Assembly (NCBI GenBank): GCA_002435785.1
Contig: DIUC01000039.1
Span: forward strand, 18,623 to 82,622
Direction: 5' to 3'
Origin: Saprospiraceae bacterium UBA6168
GTDB taxonomy: Bacteria > Bacteroidota > Bacteroidia > Chitinophagales > Saprospiraceae
DNA: 64,000 nucleotides
The notes under the pieces are model-generated. The model was not told the DNA's origin and searched no databases. It saw only the letters and a list, made by a program, of their open reading frames with translations. Positions 32,113 to 39,901 of the stretch are shown in pieces. A program made the position numbers and the translations under genes. The first letter of the stretch is position 1. Every line of letters begins with the position of its first letter.

Positions 32113-34392
32113 TTGAAAAAAAAGACCCTTTTCCTTACGCCCCCGTTCACGCAGTTGAACACGCCGTACCCTGCCACGGCCTACCTCAAGGGCTTCCTCA
32201 ACACGAAGGGCTTCCCCTCCGCACAGGCCGACCTGGGCATAGACGTAATACTGGAATTGTTTTCAAAAAAAGGCCTGAAACGCCTTTTTGATTGCGGAAT
32301 GCGGGTTGCGGAATGCGGATTGGGTTCGCAGCTCAATTCGGAAGCGGTGGAGACGTTGGAATTTCCCACGGCCCCCAATCCGCAATCTGCAATCCGCAAT
32401 CCGCAATTAAGCGATAACGCCCAGCGCATCATCGCCCTGCAAACTGACTACCTCGCCACCATCGGTCCCGTCATCTCGTTTCTCCAAAACAAAAACCCGA
32501 CGCTGGCACACGCCATTTGTGGCCGGGGCTACCTGCCCGAGGCCAGCCGATTCGACAATCTGGAAGAACTCGAATGGGCATTTGGGACGATGGGCACGCA
32601 CGACAAGGCCCGGCACCTTGCCACGCTATATTTGGAGGATTTGGGCGATTTGATAATAGAGGCCGTTGACCCGCATTTTGGCTTTAGCCGCTATGCGGAA
32701 CGGCTTGGAAGCACGGCTTCCAGTTTCGATGAAATGGAGCGGGAACTGGAAGCCCCCGACTCACTGGTTGCGAGCATATTGAAGGATGTCTTGGCAAAAC
32801 ATATTGCGGAGCAACAACCCGATATTATATGCCTCTCCGTGCCGTTTCCCGGCAATGTATATGGTGCTTTTAAATGCGGTCAATTTATCAAAAAAAACTA
32901 CCCCAATATAAGTATCGTCATGGGCGGTGGCTACGCAAACACAGAGCTGCGGCGGCTTTCCGACGAGCGCATATTTAATTACCTCGATTATATATGTCTC
33001 GATGATGGCGAAGCACCATTGCTGCATTTAATCGAATATTTATCCGGCGAAAAAGATATACAGCATTTAAAAAGGACTTATTCCTGCATGAATGGCGTGG
33101 TCTGCTACCACAATACCAGCACCGAACTCGACGTGCCACAGCGAGAGACCGGCACCCCCGACTATGCTGGCCTGCGCCTCCACGATTACCTTTCCGTCAT
33201 CGAAATCGTGAACCCGATGCACCGCCTTTGGAGCGATGGCCGATGGAACAAACTCACCCTCGCCCACGGCTGCTATTGGGGCAAATGCTCGTTCTGCGAC
33301 GTGACGCTCGACTATATTCAGCGTTACGAGCCGCTCACCCCGGCGCTGCTCTGCGACCGCATCGAGGCCATCATCGCACAGACCGGGCAGACGGGCTTTC
33401 ACTTCGTGGACGAGGCCGCACCGCCCGCCCTAATGCGGGACCTGGCGCTGGAAATATTGCGCCGCCGCCTTACCGTCACTTGGTGGACGAACATCCGCTT
33501 CGAGAAGAGCTTCACCGCCGACCTTTGCCGACTGCTGAAGGCTTCGGGCTGCATAGCAGTGTCTGGTGGGCTGGAGGTGGCCAGCGACCGGCTGCTGGAG
33601 CGCATGAAAAAGGGCGTGACCGTGGCGCAGGTGGCACGGGTGGCGCACCACTTCACCGAGGCGGGTATCATGGTTCATGCCTACCTCATGTACGGCTTCC
33701 CGACGCAGACGGCGCAGGAGACCATTGATTCACTGGAAATGGTGCGGCAGTTGTTTGAGAACGGCGTGGTGCAGTCCGGCTTTTGGCACCGCTTCGCCAT
33801 GACGGCGCACAGCCCCGTCGGCCTCGACCCAGCTGCTTATGGGGTGACGGAGACCGGGCCACAGTTCGATGGCTTCGCCGACAACGACCGCCACCACGAC
33901 GACCCGACGGGCACCGACCACGACCTATTTGCCGAGGGCTTGCGCAAGTCGCTGTTCAATTACATGCACGGTGTCTGCTTCGACTTCCGGTTGGCCGATT
34001 GGTTCGATTTCAAGGTGCCAAAGCCCAGCGTTCCCAAGCATTTTATCCAAAAAAGCATTGCGGAGCAAAAAGAAATCACGCCCCGCCCTACGGCGCTGGT
34101 CGTCTGGAACGGCCCCCTGCCCCTTGCCACGTTGGACGAGGACGAAGACGGAAACGCCGTGGCCACCCTCGTTTTTCACCACAAACAGCATACTTGGGAA
34201 CTGGAAACCACCCCTGCACTTGGCCAGTGGGTCGTGGACGTGCTGCCGCTGCTGCAAATCGGGGAGCAGGCAGTGATGACGTTTGCGGAATTGCAACGGG
34301 ATTTTGAGGAGAATGGGGAGGGGGATTTTGCGGAGTTTTTGGCGTCGGGGCAGTGGGCGGGGTTACGGGAACACGGGATTCTTGTACTCTAA
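32113..34392 (+). CDS. B12-binding-type radical SAM protein with an in-frame repeat insertion
   Basis: 759 residues, starting at a TTG because the family N-terminus begins directly there (KTLFLTPPFTQLNTPYPATA). The N-terminal third resembles a cobalamin-binding domain (PDIICLSVPFPGNVYGAF, SIVMGGGYANTELRRL, DDGEAPLLHLIEYL). The radical SAM cluster is AHGCYWGKCSFCDV, with CX4CX2C spacing rather than the usual CX3CX2C. Other landmarks are FVDEAAPPALMRDLAL, VSGGLEVASDRLLERM and YLMYGFPTQTAQETID. Residues about 60-99 (CGMRVAECGLG to NPQSAIRNPQ) are encoded by an inverted heptad repeat and look foreign. The substrate is unknown. Confidence 0.82.
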   Translation: MKKKTLFLTPPFTQLNTPYPATAYLKGFLNTKGFPSAQADLGIDVILELFSKKGLKRLFDCGMRVAECGLGSQLNSEAVETLEFPTAPNPQSAIRNPQLSDNAQRIIALQTDYLATIGPVISFLQNKNPTLAHAICGRGYLPEASRFDNLEELEWAFGTMGTHDKARHLATLYLEDLGDLIIEAVDPHFGFSRYAERLGSTASSFDEMERELEAPDSLVASILKDVLAKHIAEQQPDIICLSVPFPGNVYGAFKCGQFIKKNYPNISIVMGGGYANTELRRLSDERIFNYLDYICLDDGEAPLLHLIEYLSGEKDIQHLKRTYSCMNGVVCYHNTSTELDVPQRETGTPDYAGLRLHDYLSVIEIVNPMHRLWSDGRWNKLTLAHGCYWGKCSFCDVTLDYIQRYEPLTPALLCDRIEAIIAQTGQTGFHFVDEAAPPALMRDLALEILRRRLTVTWWTNIRFEKSFTADLCRLLKASGCIAVSGGLEVASDRLLERMKKGVTVAQVARVAHHFTEAGIMVHAYLMYGFPTQTAQETIDSLEMVRQLFENGVVQSGFWHRFAMTAHSPVGLDPAAYGVTETGPQFDGFADNDRHHDDPTGTDHDLFAEGLRKSLFNYMHGVCFDFRLADWFDFKVPKPSVPKHFIQKSIAEQKEITPRPTALVVWNGPLPLATLDEDEDGNAVATLVFHHKQHTWELETTPALGQWVVDVLPLLQIGEQAVMTFAELQRDFEENGEGDFAEFLASGQWAGLREHGILVL
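32291..32408. repeat. inverted heptad repeat inside the radical SAM coding sequence
   Basis: The left arm reads ATTGCGG AATGCGG GTTGCGG AATGCGG ATTGGG (32291-32324). The right arm reads CCAATCCGCAAT then CTGCAAT CCGCAAT CCGCAAT (32374-32407), the same 7-bp unit in inverted sense, with about 49 bp between. The reading frame stays open throughout. Confidence 0.9.
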
Positions 34393-34835
34393 AATAAACC
34401 AGCGATAAAAAATATAACTGCCACTTGGAAAAACAAACCAATAATACTCAGGACCAATGCGGCCATTGCCCAGCCCTTCCCCTTCCTCTTGTTGGGTTCT
34501 TTCCTTATATTCGACAGGGTTTTTAAAGAAAGTAGGATGCCGAACAGGGAAAAGATTGCACCCACAAACAATAGCGCTCCAAATATTGAACACACACCAA
34601 AAATGAACGAAAGAATGGCCTGCGGGTCGGTCTTTGGTTCTTCCACTATCTTATTGATTAACCGCTTCTTTGCACCTTTTTTCAAGGTAAAACTCGATAG
34701 TTCACTCCCATCCGCAGCCTGTTGTTGGGATGCTTGCTCGGTATGGTGCGATGAGGCAGCGATGCTGGAATAATTGAGGCCTCCAAGAAAAGCCAAAGTG
34801 AGCATGGGTAGGAAAAACTGTTTTCTAAAGTTCAT
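34389..34835 (-). CDS. small membrane protein, DUF4190-like
   Basis: 148 residues. A signal peptide or first helix (QFFLPMLTLAFLGGLNYSSI) is followed by a Gln/Ser-rich linker and a basic stretch (LKKGAKKRLINKIVEE). Two close hydrophobic helices come at the C-terminus (FIFGVCSIFGALLFVGAIFS and MAALVLSIIGLFFQVAVIFF). The helix pair with the RKEPNKRKGKGWA connector resembles DUF4190. The stop codon overlaps that of the convergent radical SAM gene by 4 bp. Function unknown. A CAAAAATA sequence at 34853 (TATTTTTG on the minus strand) may be its -7 element. Confidence 0.7.
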   Translation of the reverse strand: MNFRKQFFLPMLTLAFLGGLNYSSIAASSHHTEQASQQQAADGSELSSFTLKKGAKKRLINKIVEEPKTDPQAILSFIFGVCSIFGALLFVGAIFSLFGILLSLKTLSNIRKEPNKRKGKGWAMAALVLSIIGLFFQVAVIFFIAGLF

Positions 34836-34878
34836 AAGTTCTTTTTGTTAGGCAAAAATAAGGCAGATTGAGCAGCGC

Positions 34879-34939
34879 AAAAAAAAAAAAAAAAAAAAAG
34901 AGGCTTCAACAGCGTTTCATCGCTGCCAAAGCCTCTTTT
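34879..34939 (-). terminator. intrinsic terminator with 21-nt U-tract
   Basis: On the minus strand AAAGAGGCTT pairs with AAGCCTCTTT, with an inner CAGCG/CGCTG hairpin. It runs into the complement of 21 consecutive A residues (34879-34899). It closes the minus-strand gene at 34957-35334. The homopolymer is unusually long for a terminator tail. Confidence 0.85.
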
Positions 34940-34956
34940 ACGTTGGCGGCCAACAA

Positions 34957-35334
34957 TTAGTTGTAATGCGCTGTGATAAATTCTATCAACTGCTCATCAC
35001 TCATTTTGTTGGAAGTGCTTTCGCTGGCGACGGCATTTTTGTGCTGGGGAGTATCGGCCAGAAACTTGATGAATTGAGCCTGTATCTGGCCTGTCCCAGT
35101 CACATGTACTTCATCAATGTTGACCATTTTGTCGGCAATCGCTTTGAAGAACTTTTGGGTTAATGCTATTTCCTGGTTATTGGAGGCATTTTCATTGGAG
35201 TTTCCACTTGGACCGGCATTCTCTACCTGTCCCAAGATTACGAAATCACCATCATCCACATTTTCCCTGCCTGTGACGGTCGCATTGTGTGAATCCATCC
35301 ACACGCCAAACTGCTTTTTGTTTTTTCCTGACAT
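34957..35334 (-). CDS. small cytoplasmic protein resembling the bacterial eRF1-like family
   Basis: 125 residues, no signal peptide. It starts KKQFGVWMDSHNATVTG and ends with a region of alternating strands and helices (IDEVHVTGTGQIQAQFIKFL, MSDEQLIEFITAHYN). The pattern of a GVWMD-type first strand, a variable linker (here Asn/Ser-rich) and a GTGxxxxQFxxxL helix resembles small bacterial relatives of eRF1/Pelota. I infer a possible translation-linked or stress role, at low certainty. A TATCTTTG -7 element lies 11 bp upstream (35345-35352, minus), and a strong terminator follows the gene. Confidence 0.6.
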   Translation of the reverse strand: MSGKNKKQFGVWMDSHNATVTGRENVDDGDFVILGQVENAGPSGNSNENASNNQEIALTQKFFKAIADKMVNIDEVHVTGTGQIQAQFIKFLADTPQHKNAVASESTSNKMSDEQLIEFITAHYN

Positions 35335-35535
35335 TGTTTTTTTCCAAAGATAGGAAATATTACCGAGGGATTTAATTTTTGAGAAGGAAATCTAACGAGG
35401 GGGTAATCCTGACCAATGCGGTTTTCAGAAAAAAAAGGGGTTTCCAAACGGGAACCACTTCAGCAGCCCCTCATCGCCAACGATTGGAGTTGACGGTGAA
35501 AAGGTTAATTTTACCACCAAAAGCTTGTTTTAATC

Positions 35536-36135
35536 ATGCACACCCTCTACTTCGTCCTTGCCCTTGTTGCTTACTATACCCTGCACAGCCTCCTCGCCGC
35601 CGATGGCGTGAAGGCGAGCCTTACCCAAATTATATCGCAGCGCTACTACCGACTACTGTACAACGGGCTGGCGGCAGGGCTGCTCGTCGTTGTTTTCATC
35701 CTTTATTTTTTGGTGGAAAAGACGCCGCTCTGGACGCCAAACCCGGTGCTTCCCTATCCCGGCGCACTGTTGGCATTGGCCGGCATTTCGTGGGCGGTGC
35801 GGGCGCTGAAGCGCTACAACCTCGACGAGTTCGTGGGGCTGGAACAATTGCGGACTGGGCAAAAGCCAAAGCACAACAAACTGATAACCAGGGGCTTGAA
35901 CGGGCATGTTCGCCATCCGCTCTATTTTGGCACTTTGCTAATCATTACCGGCGCACTGTTCATCTTCCCGACCGACGCCATGTTCGCCTTTGCCTTAATC
36001 AGCACGATATACCTGGTCCTTGGCAGTAGGTTGGAGGAGAAAAAGCTGGTCACCCAATTTGGCGAAGCCTACCGAAAATACCAACGGGAAGTACCGATGC
36101 TGGTACCGTTCCGGTGGAAGCGTTTGAGGGTTTGA
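35536..36135 (+). CDS. isoprenylcysteine carboxyl methyltransferase-like membrane protein (ICMT/NnrU type)
   Basis: 199 residues with about five membrane segments (FVLALVAYYTLHSLLAA, LLVVVFILYFLVE, ALLALAGISWAVRAL, LLIITGALFIF, ALISTIYLVLG). The C-terminal catalytic region is typical: GLNGHVRHPLYFGTLL (the RHP motif) and LGSRLEEKKLVTQFGEAYRK (the E-E...Y motif that binds S-adenosylmethionine). The methyl acceptor is unknown in bacteria. The last codons and stop overlap an octamer repeat at 36122. Confidence 0.82.
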   Translation: MHTLYFVLALVAYYTLHSLLAADGVKASLTQIISQRYYRLLYNGLAAGLLVVVFILYFLVEKTPLWTPNPVLPYPGALLALAGISWAVRALKRYNLDEFVGLEQLRTGQKPKHNKLITRGLNGHVRHPLYFGTLLIITGALFIFPTDAMFAFALISTIYLVLGSRLEEKKLVTQFGEAYRKYQREVPMLVPFRWKRLRV

Positions 36136-36234
36136 GAGCGTGAGGGTTTGAGAAAATGAGCCTTTAAATTGTAAGCCCCCTCAAACCCTCACACTCTCAA
36201 GTCCTCACACTCTCAAGTCCTCAAATCCTCCTAA
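36122..36234. repeat. octamer repeat with inverted arm across a gene end
   Basis: The left arm (36122-36160) has units ending TGAG (GGTTTGAG, AGCGTGAG, GGTTTGAG, AAAATGAG). The right arm (36179-36234) has six octamers starting CTC (CTCAAACC, CTCACACT, CTCAAGTC, CTCACACT, CTCAAGTC, CTCAAATC). The arms are inverted relative to each other. The left arm covers the last codons and stop of the methyltransferase-like gene; the right arm covers the stop of the T9SS fragment. Confidence 0.85.
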
Positions 36235-36346
36235 CCAACCCGCTCACCAGTCGCCCATCCACCACCAGGTGATAGATGTACATGCCAGGCTGGGCTTTGC
36301 TGGCATCCCAAGACAGCGATTGTGGGCCAGCGATATTTATTCCCAT
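36221..36346 (-). pseudogene. orphan T9SS type A sorting-domain fragment
   Basis: A 41-codon frame starts at an ATG overlapping the receptor stop (TAATG) and reads MGINIAGPQSLSWDASKAQP, then GMYIYHLVVDGRLVSGLVRR. This is the C-terminal half of a type A sorting domain (the SLSWDASK..PGMYIY..VVDG pattern), with no signal peptide or body. It is most simply the tail of a lost T9SS cargo gene whose upstream part was deleted when the present arrangement formed. Translational coupling to the receptor is possible but would give a 41-residue product that cannot be exported. Confidence 0.7.
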
Positions 36347-38763
36347 TAATTCACCCGCTTCCGCTCCTCCTCCGAGCCAGTTCCCCGCTGCCGTGCGCCA
36401 TTCAGTTTATTGTTCCCGAAGCTGCGGGAATAGGTCAGTTTGAAGGTGCGGTTGCTGAAATCCAGCGTCCCCGTGGACACGAGGTTGTATTCCGGGAAAT
36501 TACTGTCCCACCGGAACAACATCGAGTCGAACAGGTCGTCAATGCCGAAGCGAAGGGTGCCGAGGTCGGCCTTTAGTTTCTTCTGCAAACCGATATTCAC
36601 GAACCGCACGGGCAGGGAAAAGAAGGTGCCTGAAAGTGATTTCGATTGGTAAAACGCCACAAGTTCTGCACTGAAATCCTTGGGCAGCGTGAAGCTGTTT
36701 ATCCAGACTATCTGATAGTTTTTGTTGCTGACGCTCACGAGGTCCCCCTCGAAGTAGGCATTAGCCTCCTGCCAAGTGCCAATGATGTTGTTCTGCATTC
36801 CCCACCACTTCGTCAGTTGCAACGGAAAGGCCACGGTGAGGGAGGCTGTCTTGCGGTTTTTCAAATTATCGGCACCCATTGTCTGTGTGTTCGTCCCTTC
36901 GATGGTACGAAATTGCGCTCCGGCGATGGCGTCGTCTTCCAAGCTATATTGAACTGAAAAAAGGGCGGTCTTGAAACGGTAGTCCAGCTTCACGTTATCG
37001 GAAATGGACGGCTGCAAGGCAGGGTTTCCCGTGAAAAACGTGAAAGGGTCGAAGAAGAAAACGAACGGAGCAAGGTCGTTGAAGGTGGGCCGGGTGATGC
37101 GGCGGCTATAGGAGAAGTTCGTCGAGTTGTTGTCATTGAGGCTGTGGGAAACGAAGAAGCTGGGGAAAAACCTGCCGTACTCCCGGTCCACGATATTGGC
37201 CTGCTCCACGGTGCCGAGGTTGGAATTGGTGTGCTCGTAGCGCAGCCCCAGTTTTAGGTTGGTCTTGTCGCCCATCGCCACATCGAAAGCCGAGTAGGCC
37301 GCCCCGATACTCTCCTTCAGACGGTACTCGCCGCTTAGCGTCGGGTCGTTCACTTTCGTACCGTTTTTCACGTGGTAAACCGTCACATCATTGTCGAAAC
37401 GGGAACTGGTGCCTTTTACCCCCAGTTGCATTTTGGTTCTCTTCGAAATGCCCTTCGAGTATTCCAGCCTCCCCACGGCCACGTTGATGGGGGTTTTCTT
37501 GCCGGTGAAAGTCTCATCGGTGAAAATCAAATCCCCAGCTCCGTTGGCGTGGTCAATTACATAGTCGGAAGGCTGGTCGTTGTTGTAGTGCAGGTAGTCC
37601 GCATCGAAGGTAAGCACGCCATTTTTCTTGAAAGTATGCTGTAGGTTCAGGTTGCCGCCGAGGTGTTGCCAATGGTTCACCTCCTCCGTGTTGACGGTCA
37701 ACAAACTGTCCAGACTGCCGTCATAACTCACGGAAGTATTCGTCTCGGAATCTTGGCTGTAACGGTTGTCATAGCCAGAAGCCAAGATGCCCAGCACGGT
37801 CCGCTTGCCCAAGCTTACGTCGAGGCCGAGCCTGGCATTTTGGTTGCGCTGGATGGCGGGGTCACGTTCATTGCGAGTATGGGTGATAAGGGTCTGCCCG
37901 TCCACGATGGTTGCTCGTTGGAAGTCTGCGACAGTCAACTGGGCTTGACGGCTGAACGAATAGTCGCCGTAGAGGTTGAACCTGTTTTTTCGATAGTTGA
38001 AATTGATGCCCGCCGAGGGGGCCGTCCCATTGCCAACGGCAGCGGAGAGCGAATAAGAGCCGTTCAGGCCGAGGTCGCTGCGCTGTTTCAGCACGATATT
38101 GATATAGCCCGCATTACCCTCGGCGTCGAAGTTCGCTGGCGGCGTAGTGATGATTTCTATCTTCTCGATATTGCTCGAAGGCATACCTGCCAGCAACTGC
38201 ACTACCGCTTCCATTGGCATCCGGTTGATTTTACCGTTCATCATCACAATGACGCCTTCTTTGCCAGCCACGGAGATGAGGTTGCGTTGGCGGTTCACCA
38301 CGATGCCGGGCGAGCGCTCCAGCACTGCCAGTGCAGTAGTTCCGGCTGCTGTGATGCTGCCTTCCACATTGACCACGAGGCGGTCAATTTTTTGCTCAAA
38401 AAGCTGTTTCTTGGCGGTGACGGTCACGGCGTCCAGTTGTGCCACGTCCTCGACCATCGTGATGCTCCCCGCTGCAAAGTCTTTGCCCGAAGCCAACGTA
38501 AACGCCTGATAACCTGTATTGTAGCCCACCATCGTAGTGGAGAGCAGATAGCTGCCCGCCAGCACCTGCTGGAAAGTGAATGCACCATCTTCGCCCGTCA
38601 CCTCGCCCCGGACCAAGGAGGAGTCGGTAGATTTTAGCAGCAGCACATTGGCGAAGGAAAGCGGGCCTTTGGCGTCGAAAACCTTGCCGTGCACGGTGCC
38701 TTGGGTGAGGGCGTTTTGCAAGAAGAACAAGGTGAATAGAAAGGTGAAAATGGAGGTTTTCAT
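36346..38763 (-). CDS. TonB-dependent outer-membrane beta-barrel receptor (OMP_b-brl_3 type)
   Basis: 805 residues. There is a signal peptide (to about residue 20). An N-terminal carboxypeptidase-regulatory-like domain follows (VHGKVFDAKGPLSFANVLLL). The plug contains VLERSPGIVVNRQRNLISVA, VIVMMNGKINRMP and IEKIEIITTPPANFDAEGNA. The barrel has the family's SYSRRITRPTFNDLAPFVFF motif. The end, SFGNNKLNGARQRGTGSEEE, is the normal tail of this family, so the gene is complete even though a T9SS fragment follows. It is not paired with a SusD gene. Likely substrates of such receptors include siderophores, metals or peptides; none is evident. Confidence 0.9.
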   Translation of the reverse strand: MKTSIFTFLFTLFFLQNALTQGTVHGKVFDAKGPLSFANVLLLKSTDSSLVRGEVTGEDGAFTFQQVLAGSYLLSTTMVGYNTGYQAFTLASGKDFAAGSITMVEDVAQLDAVTVTAKKQLFEQKIDRLVVNVEGSITAAGTTALAVLERSPGIVVNRQRNLISVAGKEGVIVMMNGKINRMPMEAVVQLLAGMPSSNIEKIEIITTPPANFDAEGNAGYINIVLKQRSDLGLNGSYSLSAAVGNGTAPSAGINFNYRKNRFNLYGDYSFSRQAQLTVADFQRATIVDGQTLITHTRNERDPAIQRNQNARLGLDVSLGKRTVLGILASGYDNRYSQDSETNTSVSYDGSLDSLLTVNTEEVNHWQHLGGNLNLQHTFKKNGVLTFDADYLHYNNDQPSDYVIDHANGAGDLIFTDETFTGKKTPINVAVGRLEYSKGISKRTKMQLGVKGTSSRFDNDVTVYHVKNGTKVNDPTLSGEYRLKESIGAAYSAFDVAMGDKTNLKLGLRYEHTNSNLGTVEQANIVDREYGRFFPSFFVSHSLNDNNSTNFSYSRRITRPTFNDLAPFVFFFDPFTFFTGNPALQPSISDNVKLDYRFKTALFSVQYSLEDDAIAGAQFRTIEGTNTQTMGADNLKNRKTASLTVAFPLQLTKWWGMQNNIIGTWQEANAYFEGDLVSVSNKNYQIVWINSFTLPKDFSAELVAFYQSKSLSGTFFSLPVRFVNIGLQKKLKADLGTLRFGIDDLFDSMLFRWDSNFPEYNLVSTGTLDFSNRTFKLTYSRSFGNNKLNGARQRGTGSEEERKRVN

Positions 38764-38845
38764 TTGTTAAAATTTAAGGAAATGATTGATAAAATGATGG
38801 ATTGAGGTAAAGACCACCTTTTTCATTAGCAGTCTAGGATTCATT

Positions 38846-39796
38846 TCATTTGCGGTTTGGCACGTTGCTTTCCAGCGCAGGCACCGTTTGCAGGTATGCC
38901 CAAATGGCGCTGACCTCCGTGCTGTCCAGCAGCACAAAGCGGGGCATGGCGATGCCAAGTGCCGTTCCATCGGGGCGGATGCCGCTCACGGCTGCCTGCT
39001 GGAACTGCTCAAAAGTCCATTTTCCGATGCCTTGCTCTGGGTGCGGCGTGATGTTTCGGGAAACGGTCTCAAATGTTGCATGGTCAGTGAGGAGATTACC
39101 GCCAGCGAGGTAGCCGGGCGACTTTTCTGGCTCCAAGATGTTGTGGACCTCGAAACTGGCTACGTGGCAGGCCACACAATTGTACCTCGCCGTGACCAAG
39201 TATCGCCCATAGGCAACCGCATCAGTAGCTGGCGGCGTCATTTTAGGCTTGCCGTCATAAGCCAGCGGCTTAAAGATGCCGAACTTTATCAGCGCTTTTG
39301 CCATGAAAGAATAGTCGGTGGTATTTACAACATCGGAGGCCTCCAACTCTGGCGCATCGGAGTGGAGGAAAGCGATGACCGCCGCAACATCCTCGTCCGA
39401 CATGTTGGGGAAATACATAAATGGCCCCACCACTTGGCCATCCTGCCGGATGCCCGTGCGCATGAGGTAAGCAATTTCGCCATCCTTATACCTGCCTAGG
39501 CCAGCGGTTGGGTGGTGTGTGATATTGCCCGAATAGATGTCGCCCATCCCTACGCTTTTGGGAAGAAACAGCTTGCCTTCCCACTTGCCGCTTTCGGCCG
39601 CATGGCAGCCAGCGCACATGGTTCGGGCAATTTTTGCGCCGTGCGCAATAGAAATACTATCCGTGGGAACTTGGATGTCAAGGTTTTTTACGGGATTTGT
39701 GGGCAGGTCTGTAAAGTTTATCCAAGCGGCGGTGCAGGCGATGGCCAGAGCGAGGACGCCGAGCAGGATGCTGAGGATTTTTAGTAATTTCTTCAT
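38846..39796 (-). CDS. dihaem cytochrome c
   Basis: 316 residues. An N-terminal hydrophobic anchor or signal (LLKILSILLGVLALAIACTA) is followed by two cytochrome c domains. The haem-binding motifs are C61-A-G-C-H65 (TMCAGCHAAESG) and C207-V-A-C-H211 (YNCVACHVASF). Methionines suited as sixth ligands occur in MYFPNMSDEDVAAVIAFL and GIAMPRFVLLDSTEVSAIWA. This is the layout of periplasmic electron carriers related to the cytochrome subunits of alcohol dehydrogenases. The redox partner is not encoded nearby. Confidence 0.9.
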   Translation of the reverse strand: MKKLLKILSILLGVLALAIACTAAWINFTDLPTNPVKNLDIQVPTDSISIAHGAKIARTMCAGCHAAESGKWEGKLFLPKSVGMGDIYSGNITHHPTAGLGRYKDGEIAYLMRTGIRQDGQVVGPFMYFPNMSDEDVAAVIAFLHSDAPELEASDVVNTTDYSFMAKALIKFGIFKPLAYDGKPKMTPPATDAVAYGRYLVTARYNCVACHVASFEVHNILEPEKSPGYLAGGNLLTDHATFETVSRNITPHPEQGIGKWTFEQFQQAAVSGIRPDGTALGIAMPRFVLLDSTEVSAIWAYLQTVPALESNVPNRK

Positions 39797-39901
39797 TGGT
39801 GAAAGGAATTAGAAAGTTGGCGAACAAAGTGGTCAAGTGATGGTGTGATGAACAATGGAATCAGGCGGCAACTTAAAGGTGCCGCCTGACTTGGGAATTT
39901 G

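Noticed and set aside
37663..38637. 324-codon open frame on the plus strand
   Set aside because: Antisense to the outer-membrane receptor gene, with no recognisable motif.
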